Positions 50,967 through 63,406 of a DNA stretch of 64,000 bases are shown piece after piece. The first letter of the stretch is position 1, and each line of letters opens with the position of its first letter. The stretch spans positions 6,893,057 through 6,957,056 of the forward strand of contig NC_031478.1 in the NCBI RefSeq assembly GCF_000006565.2. The letters run 5' to 3'. This DNA is from Toxoplasma gondii ME49 (Eukaryota; Apicomplexa; Conoidasida; Eucoccidiorida; Sarcocystidae). A model generated the notes under the pieces. It had not been told where the DNA came from. It did no database searches and was given only the letters and a program-made list of their open reading frames with translations. The position numbers were made by a program, and so were the translations under genes.

Positions 50967-51609
50967 TTAGACCACTTCAGCAGCACCTAAACAGTGACCC
51001 CTGTGTTTCTTATGTGGGCGCTGGCCTACAACAAGGGAGCGTTTTTTGAAGATTGATTTGAGTTTTTGATTCTTCTCTCCAGCAAATAGTTCACGAAAAA
51101 GGTTAACGCGTGGTGCTTGGGGTGTGCTCACAACATGTTCAAGTTTCAAAAGTTATAAATTAAGTCTGCTTCACAGCATCACGCCACCGCATGGTGCTTG
51201 TAGGCACCAGTATTAACGAGGTGCAGCGTCATGCACCTTTGTTTTGAGTAGGCTTCAGCGCGGTTGCTTCTGCTGATCGAAGGAAAAACATCCCGGGAAC
51301 AGCTGCCCAGAGTTTAAGCGCAAGCTGCATGCGCAATTCCCGCCGCGAAAGGTGTCGTAGAGAAGAAGCCTTATCCTTTTCCTCTTTTCGAAGGAGTGAG
51401 ACACCTAGTGGATGCGTTTGATTCATGCCATAACTGAACCTGTTTTTTCCGAGTACGTCTGACAGTAACTTCTCTCTTCTCGGTAGTATTTGTACCATGC
51501 TGTCTGCTTTCGGCTTGATCAACAGGTAGGCTATTGTTTCAAGAGGAATAGAGAGAGCGACTGTGACTATGTGTGTTTGCATTTTATCTGAAGGGTATCC
51601 TTTTGGCAT
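50967..51609 (-). CDS. small basic two-exon protein
   Basis: Exons 51609-51237 and 51115-50967 join in phase across a 121-base intron (donor AAAG|gtgcat, acceptor cccaag) to give 173 residues. The protein is basic and helical (REKLLSDVLGKNRFSYG; LRHLSRRELRMQLALKLWAA), and the C-terminal exon is Lys/Arg-rich (KKRSLVVGQRPHKKHRG). The start is an ATG at 51609 and the gene is head-to-head with the DPCD gene, 334 bases apart. No family recognised. If the donor is not used, the first exon reads on to a stop at 51229 and the protein has 126 residues. Basic composition would suit an RNA- or ribosome-associated protein, but that is a guess. Confidence 0.6.
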
Positions 51610-51943
51610 CTTCCTCCCACTCAGAGACAGACATAATGCTGTTGCTGAAAAGTAGGTCTTCGCCAGCAGTCCTCAGTTGAACTGAGCAATTTGTGTCGGT
51701 TGCCTATTTTTCGCTTATTCTTCAAGTGTTGCCGAATCGCTGACAATTTCGACAGATTTTTTTCTGTTGTAGAAGACGTGTGTTGAAAGACTCAGCACTC
51801 TGTTAAAGCTGGACTGGCACCACTACTCAGTCCCCTCGTCATAGTTGTCCGTCAGCCACAGAAAACGAGGTGCGCAAGCCTAGACCAGCTTTGCGGTTTG
51901 TTGCCTGTAAGTACAAAGCGCATCGCACAAAACAGACACAAAC
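51610..51943. promoter_or_regulatory. short divergent promoter
   Basis: 334 bases separate two head-to-head start codons (51609 minus, 51944 plus), so the interval must contain both promoters and leaders, possibly shared. A T-rich stretch near 51755-51765 is the only feature I notice. Confidence 0.5.
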
Positions 51944-52564
51944 ATGTCGGTCTTTCAAAAGGCCGAGAATGGACCAATCGACACTGGGAAACCACAGATA
52001 CTTTCATTTATTGCAGATGGTCGACGGACAGTTCACACAACATATCCGGATAAGTCTGAGAAAGTGGAAGAGTACGATCTTCGCGATGACACGGTGTTGG
52101 TTCGTAAATTCCGTCGACCTCCCGCCCTTTTCGGGCAGGAGGGCATGTGGGAGTACGAGATCGGCGCTCCGCGGCAAGGGATGGACGCTGTCGTCGCGAG
52201 CAGTGACAGAAATGAGATAGTTATGGCACCCAGTACTTCCTCTCCCCTCTGCGTTATGCGAGATACAAAAGGGGCTTTCGAGTGGCGGATACGTAATCTC
52301 CCTTATCCACGTGATACATATATTGTTCAAATTGATGGAGACGCCAGCGAAATCGTTATCAGCACCACAAACAAAAAGTACTACAAACGGCTGCGCATCA
52401 GCGACATACATGCACTCGGCCTTCAGCTGAATCTTGAAAGCCTCTCTTGGACTCATCAACATAACACACTGGTTGTCTCCTACAAAAAGCCACAAAAAGT
52501 GAGTGAATCACTTGAAAAGCGAATGCTCCGGAGAGAACATGGGCTTGTTCCTTTACACCTTTAG
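51944..52564 (+). CDS. DPCD: DPCD family protein
   Basis: A single-exon 206-residue protein, the usual length for the DPCD family. Conserved blocks are visible in order: SFIADGRRTVHTTYPDKSE near the N-terminus, VLVRKFRRP, WEYEIG, then the diagnostic FEWRIRNLPYPRDTY and TTNKKYYKRLRI, and VSYKKP near the end. DPCD (named from a primary ciliary dyskinesia gene) is tied to assembly of motile cilia and flagella and is linked to the R2TP chaperone system. In a coccidian it would most plausibly serve flagellated male gametes; that last step is inference. The start is ATG at 51944 and the stop TAG at 52562-52564. Confidence 0.9.
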   Translation: MSVFQKAENGPIDTGKPQILSFIADGRRTVHTTYPDKSEKVEEYDLRDDTVLVRKFRRPPALFGQEGMWEYEIGAPRQGMDAVVASSDRNEIVMAPSTSSPLCVMRDTKGAFEWRIRNLPYPRDTYIVQIDGDASEIVISTTNKKYYKRLRISDIHALGLQLNLESLSWTHQHNTLVVSYKKPQKVSESLEKRMLRREHGLVPLHL

Positions 52565-54624
52565 ACGCGGGCCTCGCCTGACATTTTGCTCATGAGAAAC
52601 CCAAGTGAAATTCGTACAACCAACCATTTGCATATACTTAGTAACCTCCAAAAATATAATTGGGGGACGCATTTTGAGAAAAAACTGCAAGGAGAAGAGG
52701 GTGCATAACTTACCTGTTCTGATGTATATGCATGTGAATTATACATATGTGTGTTTCTACATATATACACATATAGATACAGATATACGGTCAACCGGGA
52801 AGGACCGCACAACGAATTTCTATGACGGCTTAGTCCATTGTTTGCCCATAAGGCAATCTACCGGTTTCGTCAGGATCACCGGGAGTGACGAAGGCTCCAC
52901 TGATGCAGCTCGAGAGCGCGATATCTAGTGATTTTCTTTCATCTTACCCGCCCGTATAGCGGATGGTCGGCGGTGCTTTGTTTCCTTAAAAGGTAGCCCC
53001 CAGTTGACCCAAGATACACCTTGACCACTGCGGCTCTACATCCCTCCAAGCAATGTTTTTTCCGAATTCTCGTTTGTTTTGTTTCTACGGCTATGCGCAG
53101 AGTGCGTAAAGCCTTGATCTTCATGCTCTCCTGGTGTATTCTTTGTATTGCTCAGGTCCTGGATCTCGAGAGGAAACGCAGAGAAGAAGCGAAGCGCACC
53201 TCCCTTAGTGTGGGCTGATCGACAACGGTTTGTTAACAGCTTTCCTCCACTTCCGAAAAGCACGCGCCGCCCTTGTTTGGTAGGTTTTCGTCCCGCGACT
53301 TCACAGATATCTATGTGCACGTATTCGTAGCTGCATATTTAAATGGAATGCTTGGAAGTTTCTTTCTCTGTAAAGAATTGGCATTGAGTCGCGTTTTGAC
53401 ACATAAAGCACTGTCCACCGTCGCCGCTGTCTGAATTCGTCACTAGGTTGGAATGCCTGATATTACACCGCATAAGACATGAATTCTCAAAAACGCACTT
53501 CTTACCAAACGACTTTGCGCCCAATCTCCTGAGTGGTCCACTCTATGGACAGCGTTTCAGACATTTGTCTGCCACATTTTCTGTAGCCGGTCTCTGAGAA
53601 GTCCCGACGTGTAGCCTAATTGTTTATCTGGAACTGTTGAAATTTGTTCAATTCGCTCCATAGAGGCATAGCTCCTGTTTGTGGATCATCGCGTGAATCC
53701 GTTCTTTGACGTTGATACGTGGAGCTGTGAAACTAACTGGTCGATTTGGACTACGCGAAAATTTTCATTTCTCATCTCTGAAGGACTGTGACGAGAGAGA
53801 GTCTCCTTCAAGAGCACATCCAACCAACTTCGGACTCCACTCCTGGAGGTACCCAGGAGCAGAGAGAAGATGGCAAAAGGCAAATAGACATAAACACAAA
53901 GTTAAAGTGACGGTGTGGAGGATGAAAGAGAGGAACCGGCACTGTTGTCGTCCTCAGAGTAACTGGGTGGCTAAACGTAGGAGACTGGCTACTTAGAAAG
54001 GCGTAGAACATTCGACAGACAGATGACTAGTGTCGAGAAAATCCATGTAAAAAAGATAATCGCCTCTGATACAACAAGTGCTTTTGCTCACACTCCCATA
54101 CACACAGCAGTGCATGTAGGCGGCTCGACGCCATTCCGCAGCATACACGTGAGGCCGCTCGGATCGCGAGTTTGTGCAGCCCGATCTGGTTCACATGTTG
54201 CTCCCACAACCTTTTCAGCCACGCCGTTTCGGATCGCCTACATCCAAGAGGCAGTTTTCGAGTCCTGTTGGCCTGGCGCCTGTTTAGTAACTGGATAAAC
54301 TCTGTTTACGCTGGGTGTATATAAATTATAATGTAGTCTTCTACAGTGCAGTCTCCTGCCACATAACCGCCGTGCACGCGCGTATGTGCTTTAGGAACAC
54401 TCACAGTATCGCGACTGTTCAGCGTCTGCAGTGGGTCTTTTGTCCAGAGTAGAAAAACGCTTACAGAAAGCCGATATTCGGTTGTTTCGGCAACGAAGTA
54501 GCGCCCGGGTCCTTTTTAAAACGGAAACAGTGGCGGGATGCCCAGAGAAAATTCATTTTGTAAGTAGACCACGGTAAAGGATCACTGATTTGGAAGAACA
54601 GGAGCATTGCAGAGCCGCTCGAAC
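52565..54624. other. convergent intergenic region
   Basis: About 2 kb between the DPCD gene (+) and YKT6 (-). It includes a TA-rich patch with repeated atacatat-like elements near 52730-52790. The frames here are short, overlapping and unsupported. I see no gene. Confidence 0.4.
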
Positions 54625-56519
54625 CTAGTAAAGCTGACAGCACTGATTGTTTTTCTTTGCCTGACGGTAAAACTGGTAGGACGTATTCGATAAGTCTTCA
54701 CTTCGCTGCATGAGGTCATCCAGCTTCTCGCCTCTCTGTAGCAAGTCGTCGATGTTCTTTAGCATCACATCTTTCACCTGCACACGAGGCACGAAAGCTG
54801 CACCAAAGAAACTTGAACCTCGGATCGGTACGCAAAAGAAAAAGACATGCGCTCAACTTCCTCTATACGCAAATAAAACACACGAGATTTCTCTCGATTA
54901 AATTCCCTCATCCGTTGCCATCTTTATACGTTACCCTGTACGTTAATTCATTTGTCTTGCATTGTAGACACACACTTATAAGTGTAAAAAGTCACGCGTT
55001 TACAGATATGCGCAGATAGAGGTTAACAGCCCACGCAGAGAAACAAAAACATATAACTTTATATTGCTTTGTGCTAGCTACTGAGACGGTAGGCAAACGA
55101 CACTCCTGTACGGCGGTGACCGTTTCTCAGAGAAGCTCCTGAGCACCATTTGAGACACCTACCTCGTCGAGGTCCCTCTGAACTTTGAGCAGCTTGTCAG
55201 CTTCCACTGGATTCTGATACAGCTTCAACAGGTCACTTGCTTCTTTGTTGAACATGATCCCTTCCTTGACGTCATCTGTGATATTCTCCCACTGCCCTGC
55301 GTAGATCTGCGCATGCAGTCCAGACATACCACGGAAAGCGCAACTTGCCCCGGAAACAGATCGGCCTCGCACGGCTCCTCTACATCTCGCCACGGACCAA
55401 CGGAACAGCAACTTAGAACCCGTAGCAACAGACAGGTAGCCACACATCTCCTCGCTTCTACATATGTGCATATCGATCAACGTCTGTCTCCATATTTGTA
55501 CATTTCGACAAACATGACTGTATGTGGGAACGCTGAATACCTGCCACCTGTCTCCGGGATTCTCGTGCGCTTCGCAGCACTTGTGCCTCGTGGAGCGGGG
55601 CGACCTCGTTCCACAGCAAGTGTTCTCGACTCCTTGTCGCTGAAGAACGGGACATGGCAATCGTTAAAGAAGGATCTGTCCCTCCGTTTCCGTCCCGCAG
55701 GTTTCTCTGGTAAACTCACATCTTGAAATCCCCGGAGCGCCTGCGTGATGAGCCCGAAGGCGACACGCATGGGATATGCTGCTGTGGATAAGACCGTCGC
55801 CGCGAGACCCGACGAATGCACGAAAACGTGGCAGTGGCCGATGTTCTGTTCAAATTCAACAACTTGTCTGCGACCGAGGGGCGTGCGAGCGCAGATCAGC
55901 CTACCGGGACGGCGCACACAACAAGTCCGGAAGAAGAGCGTGAAGAGAAGTAGCGCACCGTCGAAACGGTGCTCATCAGCGAACGGGCCGAGACAGCCGA
56001 GAGACGCAAAACGGCTGTCCGACAGACGCATAAACGCCGGACAGCGAACAGGCATCATCGAGGTACCGGAGACGAAGAAAAAACGGGAGAAAACGAGAAA
56101 CCTTACGCTGTCGCAGTGCAAGAGAACCCAGAACTTGCCTTCTTCCAAACTCGCTCTGAGCTGGGACGTTCGAAGCAAAGGCAGCTTCGCTATGCAACTA
56201 CACCTGGCCAGGACGAGGGAACAGAGCATCTGGGAAACGCCGCAGCAACCTAGTGGATCAGCCCGTTCTCTCATCTCATGGCGGCAGCTCAAAGAAAGGC
56301 GCACCTCGAGTGAAAGACGATGTGTTCCTTCATTGTGCTACGATGAAAGAAGGGGAAACTGGACAGGTCGAACGCAGTAGCGAGCTGAATCGGCTTCTCG
56401 GGACTCCATTTGTACAGGATTAGGGAGTACAGAGCAATCTTCCCGTTCGCTCCAGGATTTTCTTGCGGCCTCGACGTTGAGTCTGGGCGGCCGATGCCAC
56501 TGCCACTGCTTGGCATCAT
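54625..56519 (-). CDS. YKT6: SNARE protein YKT6
   Basis: An R-SNARE for membrane fusion in secretory traffic. Four exons, 56519-56305, 55900-55720, 55306-55163 and 54777-54625, fit in phase (2, 0, 0) and give 230 residues. The longin domain starts KIALYSLILYKWSPEKP and continues RLICARTPLGRRQVVEF and YPMRVAFGLITQALRGF. The SNARE motif follows (QNPVEADKLLKVQRDLDE, then LLQRGEKLDDLMQRSEDLS, with Arg at the layer-0 position). The C-terminus is CCQLY, a Cys-Cys plus CaaX-like end for prenylation and palmitoylation. About 26 residues rich in Ser, Gly and Pro precede the longin domain, longer than usual. Two ATGs lie in tandem at 56519 and 56516. Confidence 0.93.
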
Positions 56520-59314
56520 TTTCGTCAGCTTTGCCGCGACCTTGTCAGAAACTGTACACGCAGCGTCTCACGCGAGAACGGCAAAAGATTGAGACGCCAA
56601 AACGTGGGAAGTGCACGGATGAAGCGACGAGCTTCGAAAGCAGAGTGTAGAGGACGTAGAAATGCCGAGTGGTTTTTGGAGGGCTCCCGCGAAAGGAGCG
56701 CACGCGTCGCCTAGAGCGTAGAAGGTCTATTTGTGTCCAGCGGCGTGCGCTCCAAGGAAGACAGGGGGCCTGTAAAGAGGGGGAAATCCAGGAAACTAAG
56801 TTGACAAATCAATGTCGTCTGCTGAGGAGCGCGAAGAGAAACGACGGAAAGGTGGGAAGGAAGAGAAACTTGGGAGTTTTCACAGGGTCCTCGAGACGGG
56901 GAGAAATGAGACCAGAGAGAAAAGGAGAGTAACGAGGAGCAGAGGGAGACAGGCGCTGAGCGACTGATGTCTCTTCGCTTTTTAAACAGCCATGCTTAAG
57001 GCGTGTTTACTCAGATTCGACAGAGACATTGACCCACTGCACAGGAGGGAGACGTTCACCATTCCCAAGGTTGTACGGTGGGCGAAATTGAGGTCAAGAT
57101 TCGAACAGATGAAAAGTTCGTCTTAACAACCCTCCCGCGACACTTTTGTTTCCTAGTTTTGTGACTTGTGATATCGAAAAAAAAACTCTTGATGTACTCA
57201 CAGACGCAGCCAGACACGGGGCAGACAACGACCCAGGAGGTCCGGAAAGAAGAGCGGACAACAACACAAAGGGGGAGATATGTCGCTTCCTTTCCAAACA
57301 CACACAAACAGACAATCCTCAAGAGGCGTCTCGAATGACAGCGGTTCAATTTTAAAACAAAAAAGCGAGACAGCGACTGCGATAGCTGGAGCCTGGAAGC
57401 TGGATTGCCGATTCAATCCGGTAATTTCTGCATGCGCTAGTGTATTCTCAGACACGCCTTGGTTGACCGGCGGCATCGTTCTGTTTACGGAGCATCGACC
57501 ATAACAGAGGGCTAGATTGCGGAATTTGTCATATTTCAACTGATTCGTTCTTAGAAAAACACGAATAATTGTGGAACAAGACCGAATTACACCCACATTC
57601 ATAGATGCATGCACGTCTACTGAAAACGCAAACATGTGTACCTACCTATATGCACAAATGTGTATATATATATATATATATATAATATATATTGTACAAT
57701 ATACATATCATATTTGTGTCTTATATATACATCCATGTGTGTGCGAAGGCGTAGGAAGCAGAGTGAGAGAAGCGGAAGGAGGAGAGAACAAGTTGTAACA
57801 AGAAGCAAACCGCTATCACAGGGTGGTACGCAGTTCCGTGACTCTGAAGGAACAAGCTACAAACTGGAACATTTCCCTTTTTGGAGCATTGTCAGTGCTT
57901 CCAGGGGAGATGATAGACAAGCATGTGAACAGAAAAACGCGTTTAATCGCCTGATCGATATGCCATTCTATATCTTCCTTTGCATGAAAGCGAGAATCCA
58001 GTAGCCTACCTCGTCCGAATCAAGCACGCACAACGCAGCTTCCACGTATTTCTAGTGTCCATCCATTTTCACGACAGAGCACTCCAAACATATATATGCA
58101 TTTATATACAGCGAATCACTTGTGTACCTATATTTGCTGCAGTTGAAAAATAGAGGAAGTCTACATGTTTCTGTATACGCTTGTAAATGTCAGCGGGCGT
58201 GTTTGAGGAAATCGACAGCGCTTCAAATAGAGACAGCAGGTTGCAGGCGGTCCCGAACAAAGAGGGCTGCAGGAGCCGGCTGTCTGTGGGCCCACTACTG
58301 GACAGAGCTTAACCCGTTTCACCTTCGAAAAAAAGAGTCGAAACTGACGAACCGGCGCCGCTTGCCGACTCCAGGATAGTGAATGCCTCTAGAGAGGCGC
58401 TATTGACTTCCGTTATCCATGAAAAAAATCGTAAAAGACTGGTGAGTTCGACCAACAAGTTTGCTTTTGAAACCGGCGCACAGTGTTGGAAGGTCTTTCA
58501 CTAACCGTCATCCCAAAAGCCACCACACGCAGAAACCTACCGTCCGGCTTGTTGGTGCGAGACGGCAACGGCACGACGCACTCCTTGGCGAGGCAGGCTC
58601 AAGGACGAGTACAGATAACGCGCGCACGTGCTGAAAACGCATATATAGCCCCGACGGAGCGGCTTTCCAGAAGTGCGTAGACGTGCACGCATGCGATGTT
58701 CACAGACTCTACGTGTAGATCTATACAATTATGAACTGGAAAGTTATATACGCGTGAATGTGTTGTTTCGATGTGTGTTGCCTTGGTTCCCTCCCTCCCG
58801 CGGAACTGTAAACACCGACGGAGCGCCAGAGATTCAGTGCCGCCTCCGTGTTCTGCTGAAACTTCCGAGATCGACACACACCTGTTTTCTAACGATGCCG
58901 CCCCAGTCACACGGAAAATCTGAACCGGTAATCTTGCAGGCTCCGCGACAAACCTCCCGCGGCCGGAACAGACGGCTTCCCTCGCATGCAGAACCTCGAG
59001 AGCCGGGCAGACGAGACGCCGCTCGCCTTCGGCGGCTCTTTGTCTGCCAAGCCCACTGGCCCGTGCGGTTTTTTGTCGGGTTTTTATCTCTCACTCATTC
59101 CACCCCTCCCGTCGAGAAGCCCCCAGATCCTCTCTCGACCTCAACACATTTTCGCTTCGGGACCGTGTTTCCTTCAAAAAACGGCTTCCGCCTGCGCGCG
59201 GGGGGTTCTCTACCCCGGCGGGAGCCTCGACTCGACGTTTGCCAGCACAAGAAAGAAAAGAAAAGAGAGGAAAAGAGTCAAAAGGTTACAGTAGGTATGT
59301 CTACATGGGGCGTT
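56520..59314. other. intergenic region with microsatellites
   Basis: About 2.8 kb upstream of YKT6 and downstream of the next minus-strand gene. It is purine-rich near 56640-56960 and carries a TA microsatellite at about 57660-57730. A long plus-strand frame (58673-59755) overlaps the terminal exon of the neighbouring gene in antisense and starts with GTG, so I do not call it. No gene seen. Confidence 0.4.
57657..57732. repeat. TA-rich microsatellite
   Basis: A run of alternating TA/AT (tgtatatatatat ... ataatatatattg) about 75 bases long, flanked by related tacatat-type elements. Likely polymorphic in length between isolates. Confidence 0.8.
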
Positions 59315-62300
59315 CTACATGGCGAACTGGGGAACAATCAACTGGTTCATGATGGTCTGAATCGCGATATTCACGCGCACAAAGTCCGGGTCCACGGCCA
59401 GCTCCTTGTGGTTGTAAATCACCGCGGACTCCACGTCCTCGGAAGTCAGCCCGAACTTCTTCTGCACCTTCGCGCCGACGAAAGCCTGCGCTGTCAATGT
59501 TACGTTCTTCACATCCAACTCGGAACGCGTCGAGCTCTTCTGAATGTAGTCAACCAGCTTCTGCAGCTCCTGCTTCATGTACTCGTGAACCTGAATCACC
59601 TTTGCCTTGTCGATCGTCTGACCCCGCGGGTTTGGCCTATACATGAGGAACGCAACAGCGACAACGCTCTCTTCTGTGACGCCTTCGCGTCGAGCAACTT
59701 ACGTCAAGAACCAAAAATGCATACACCATTCTTTCGCAGAGAACCCCCCTCGTGACTACGATATCTGTGTCCAGTGAAGCTGAGGTAGACTTCTGCCGTG
59801 TTCGAGGCTTGAGTGTCTGCATCTTTTCTTTCCGTCTCCGCTTGTGAAAGACAGACGCGTCCACGCAGCACACGGACCTCTGCACGCCACATCGCCCGAT
59901 AAGCAAAAAGGGCCTCTGGTCAAAACAGATAAAACACCTTCTTCGTTGAAGAGATGGCGACAAAACGACGGCAACTCGGAGTTTCCAGCCATCCGCGGGA
60001 CAGCGGGGAAAGTTTTTTTGTCTGTGGTTGAAACCTGGAGCCACGTTTTCGATTTCGGCCGCCGCAGCCAGTCCGCCACTCACTCTGAAGGAGCAGACGA
60101 GCTCATGATGCGGACAATGAGATCCTTGATCTGGGGGTCATGCTGATACTTGTCCAGCAAATTGTCGAAGTCGGGCATCGTCAGCCCATACTGCTCCAGG
60201 GGATCGTCTGGATGCTTCTGAAGGACGCGCTCGTAGGCCTGTTCAAACCTGCACGTGTGCATGCGCAGACACAAAATATCGGAAACAAGTCTCAGTCAAA
60301 CACACGCGCGCCCGATCTAAAATTAGTTAGACATGTATGCATAGATACATATGATGCAGGAACTCGATATGTGGCGCTAGATCCACGAATATCTCTATAT
60401 AGGGAGAGATATGGGAGAAGGCGCACGCATGCAGGCAAACGTGAATGTACACTTTTATACATACGCATGCAGACAAGCGAGCAGACCGTGCGCAAGCTAG
60501 GAGAAAAACCCACTAGCGGCAAACGACGGACACCCGTTTTCATCTTCAAGAGTGGCCAATAACGCACACTGCAGTCAGATTCTCTTTCCCCTCTGGGAAG
60601 GAGTTAATTTTTGATATCCACAAAATGACGTTCGGAGCCCAATGCTTTCATCAGAGCGCAGTGTTCTCTTCTCTCGTGAAAGTGCGAATGTATAACATCC
60701 AAAGCACCACACATGGACGAACAGACACGTGCAAAGAAAAGCCATCTAAATCGAGAAGGTGGAGATCCTTTGTGCATGCACATGAAAGATACACTAGAAG
60801 ATACCGAAGAGTCCACTCGGGCACACTGCAGTCAGATTCTCTTTCCCCTCTGGGAAGGAGTTAATTTTTGCTATCCACAAAATGACGTTCGGAGCCCAAT
60901 GCTTTCATCAGAGCGCAGTGTTCTCTTCTCTCGTGAAAGTGCGAATGTATAACATCCAAAGCATCACACATGGACGAACAGACACGTGCAAAGTAAAGCC
61001 ATCTAAATCGAGAAGGTGGAGATCCTTTGTGCATGCACATGAAAGATACACTAGAAGATACCGAAGAGTCCACTCAGGCACACTGCAGTCAGATCCTCTT
61101 TCCCCTCTGGGAAGGAGTTAATTTTTGCTATCCACAAAATGACGTTCGGAGCCCAATGCTTTCATCAGAGCGCAGTGTTGTCGTGGTAGTGGAGTAGTAT
61201 TCCAGCACACAGAAAGCAAAAAGGAAGCGAACACAGAAGCATGGTGAATCAACATCTACATGGAAAGGAGGGCAAGGATCCTTGAGATAAGCACCGTGAA
61301 CGGTACACAAAGAAACTGAACCGGAGGGCACACGGTTATGCATATGTATCCACGTACTGGAGTGAGAATATACGCACCTCTGTCCACTCGTTGACATTTG
61401 AACGAAAAGCGATCTCTGTTCAACAAAATTCGGTCCTCTCGTCCAGTCCCAAGTTTCCTGGACCCATCACCCTTCCAACTGCACAAAGGCATTTTCTGCT
61501 TCCCTCTTGTGAGATGTTCTTGTGATACATACGCTGTCACAGGTTGACTTCACAAATTATCATGAAAGATGCATTTCACTGACCCAGTGCGGCCGGGTAT
61601 CTACGTTCTACACAGAAACACAACCAACGGAGTGTGTCGACATTTTACCATTACAGTCCCATCCGAAAGTAAAGCAGCCACGCCCATTGGACACGCACGG
61701 CTAAACCGCGTCGGGGTGCTCAGAGTTCCCTCGTGCCGAGACGGCCAGGGATGCAATTTTTGTTGTCCTCAGAAGAGACTCGGAGCCCAATGCTGTCATC
61801 ATCCCCCGTTGTTTTCGGCGAAGAAACACATGCGAATTCGACGCACAGCAGAACATAGGAGACAAACCAGAAAGACGAGAACGAGTTGAGTGCGGCGACC
61901 GGCTGCTGGACCTAACGGCTTGGAAATGCATGCAGTGAATACGAGGCCCGGCATGTACGCACCCGAACGCAGTGACCCACCACGCACCGCTCGCCACCTA
62001 CACCTATCCATTTTCGTCCATTCTTCGGAATAACGAATACAGTTCACACAAGCTCACCTCGAAACAAGCGTCGCATGCACACATGAATTCACGAGGAGAT
62101 GCATCAAGAATCAGAAACGGCATATCCTACGCCGACAACTCAGTGGATGTCAATGCAGTCCACCTGTGTGGGTCCACAAAGCCTACTCAGGTCGAGGCGG
62201 ACACGCAAAACACAGACGTGAATACATACATATATACAGATAGATATACACGCAGCACTTACGTCAAGTCTTCGTTGAGGATGTCCTTGATGAACTCCTT

Positions 62301-63406
62301 CATGAGAGCCTTGGTTTTCTCCTGGCTCTTCAGAATGCCGCGAAGAATCGTGATCACCTGCTCCTTCGTGGCCTCGCCACTGATCTTCTTCGGCTCGCCA
62401 TCAGCCTCCTTTGCCTCCGAGCCATCTTCCCGAAGGAGATAGTAGAGGCATGCCCCTGCTGCGGCTGTTCCGCCTGCACAACAAACCGTCAGGGCAAGGT
62501 TCAGCCATTACCCACACCGAAACCTGGACGCAGTTACATTCATGCATATATATATATATGTAAGCATGCGTGCATGTGGCCACACAGAGAGGCAAATGTG
62601 TGTATTCAAGTTAGAGGAAGAAAACGATTCAACCTGTCTCATACGGTAGGAGCACATGGCCATGGACTCTGTGCTCGCGTTGACCTTGACCCTTCCGAAG
62701 AATGCACCAGTGAACACAGTTGTACAAAAACAACTCTATACATACATCTTGACACGCATATGCATTCATACTTATACGAGACATATATGGACATATATAC
62801 ATATATATATACGGGGTTTTCCCGTCTAGATGGGGTGCAACCATATAGCAGTTTACCCCAGCAGCCAAGCAAGAGAATGAAAACAGCCACACGAAGAGGG
62901 GCAGAAGTCGGGGGATGCAAAAGAAGAGACACGAATTTTGAGTCGCGGAGACAGCAAAGATACGTAGAGAAGGACTGGAGAAAAAACAACGGAACAACAC
63001 GAGGCGCGGACAGAGAGACAAACGAGCATACAACGAGGACTACCCTGAGCACTGGGAGTGACGAGGCAGAAGTCCCCAAACCTAGTGGGAGGATGGCGAT
63101 ACGATTCTTCACTAAATCGCATATTGCAAATGACGAGCGTACAGGGAAAGAGATTAACATACGAACAGAAGCTGGGAAAGGCGGCCACGTCCACAGTGAC
63201 TCCACCCCAGGCGTGTCAAATGTAAAACAAAAGGTGAAGAGGAAATAAGCCCTTCTCTGAGAATAACTTTGGAGGAGCAAGTGGTGCGAAGACGGGAAGC
63301 GGTCCATATGAATGCGCCTGTGAGTGGAATCGTTGGCTTTCCCGGAAATTCCGCGAAACGAGCACGTACCCGCAATGAGGAGGATTTGCTTCCACGTAAG
63401 TTGCAT
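59315..63406 (-). CDS. membrane-anchored conserved protein, four exons
   Basis: Exons 63406-63370, 62473-62263, 60248-60084 and 59636-59315 have consensus borders (donors gtacgt, gtaagt, gtgagt) and fit in phase (1, 2, 2), giving 244 residues. The N-terminus MQLTWKQILLIAGGG plus AAAGACLYYLL forms one membrane segment interrupted by the first intron, so it is a signal-anchor or mitochondrial-type N-anchor. The rest is soluble, helical and well ordered: ATKEQVITILRGILKSQEK, AYERVLQKHPDDPLEQYG, VHEYMKQELQKLVDYIQK, ending VPQFAM. Balanced composition and no low complexity suggest broad conservation, but I cannot name the family. The third intron (59637-60083) and especially the second (60249-62262, about 2 kb) are long, the latter carrying the 257-bp repeat. 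Confidence 0.82.
60565..61179. repeat. 257-bp tandem repeat, about 2.4 copies
   Basis: The unit starting cacactgcagtcagattc recurs at 60565, 60822 and 61079, a period of exactly 257 bases; the third copy stops after about 100 bases. Copies differ by only a few bases (for example gatatcc against gctatcc), so the duplication is recent or is being homogenised. It lies wholly inside an intron of the gene at 59315-63406. The apparent 79-codon ORFs in it are repeats of each other and not genes. A short related piece (ggagcccaatgct) recurs at about 61780. Confidence 0.95.

Noticed and set aside
55477..56380. Long frames on both strands over the YKT6 introns and exons
   Set aside because: The 275-codon minus frame includes YKT6 exon 2 plus flanking intron, and the 211-codon plus frame is its antisense. 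The spliced YKT6 explains the coding signal.
58673..59755. 360-codon plus-strand frame
   Set aside because: It starts with GTG, has no domain, and its 3' part lies antisense to the well-supported terminal exon at 59315-59636.
60604..61121. Two pairs of near-identical 70- and 79-codon ORFs
   Set aside because: They are the same frames repeated in the 257-bp tandem repeat inside an intron.
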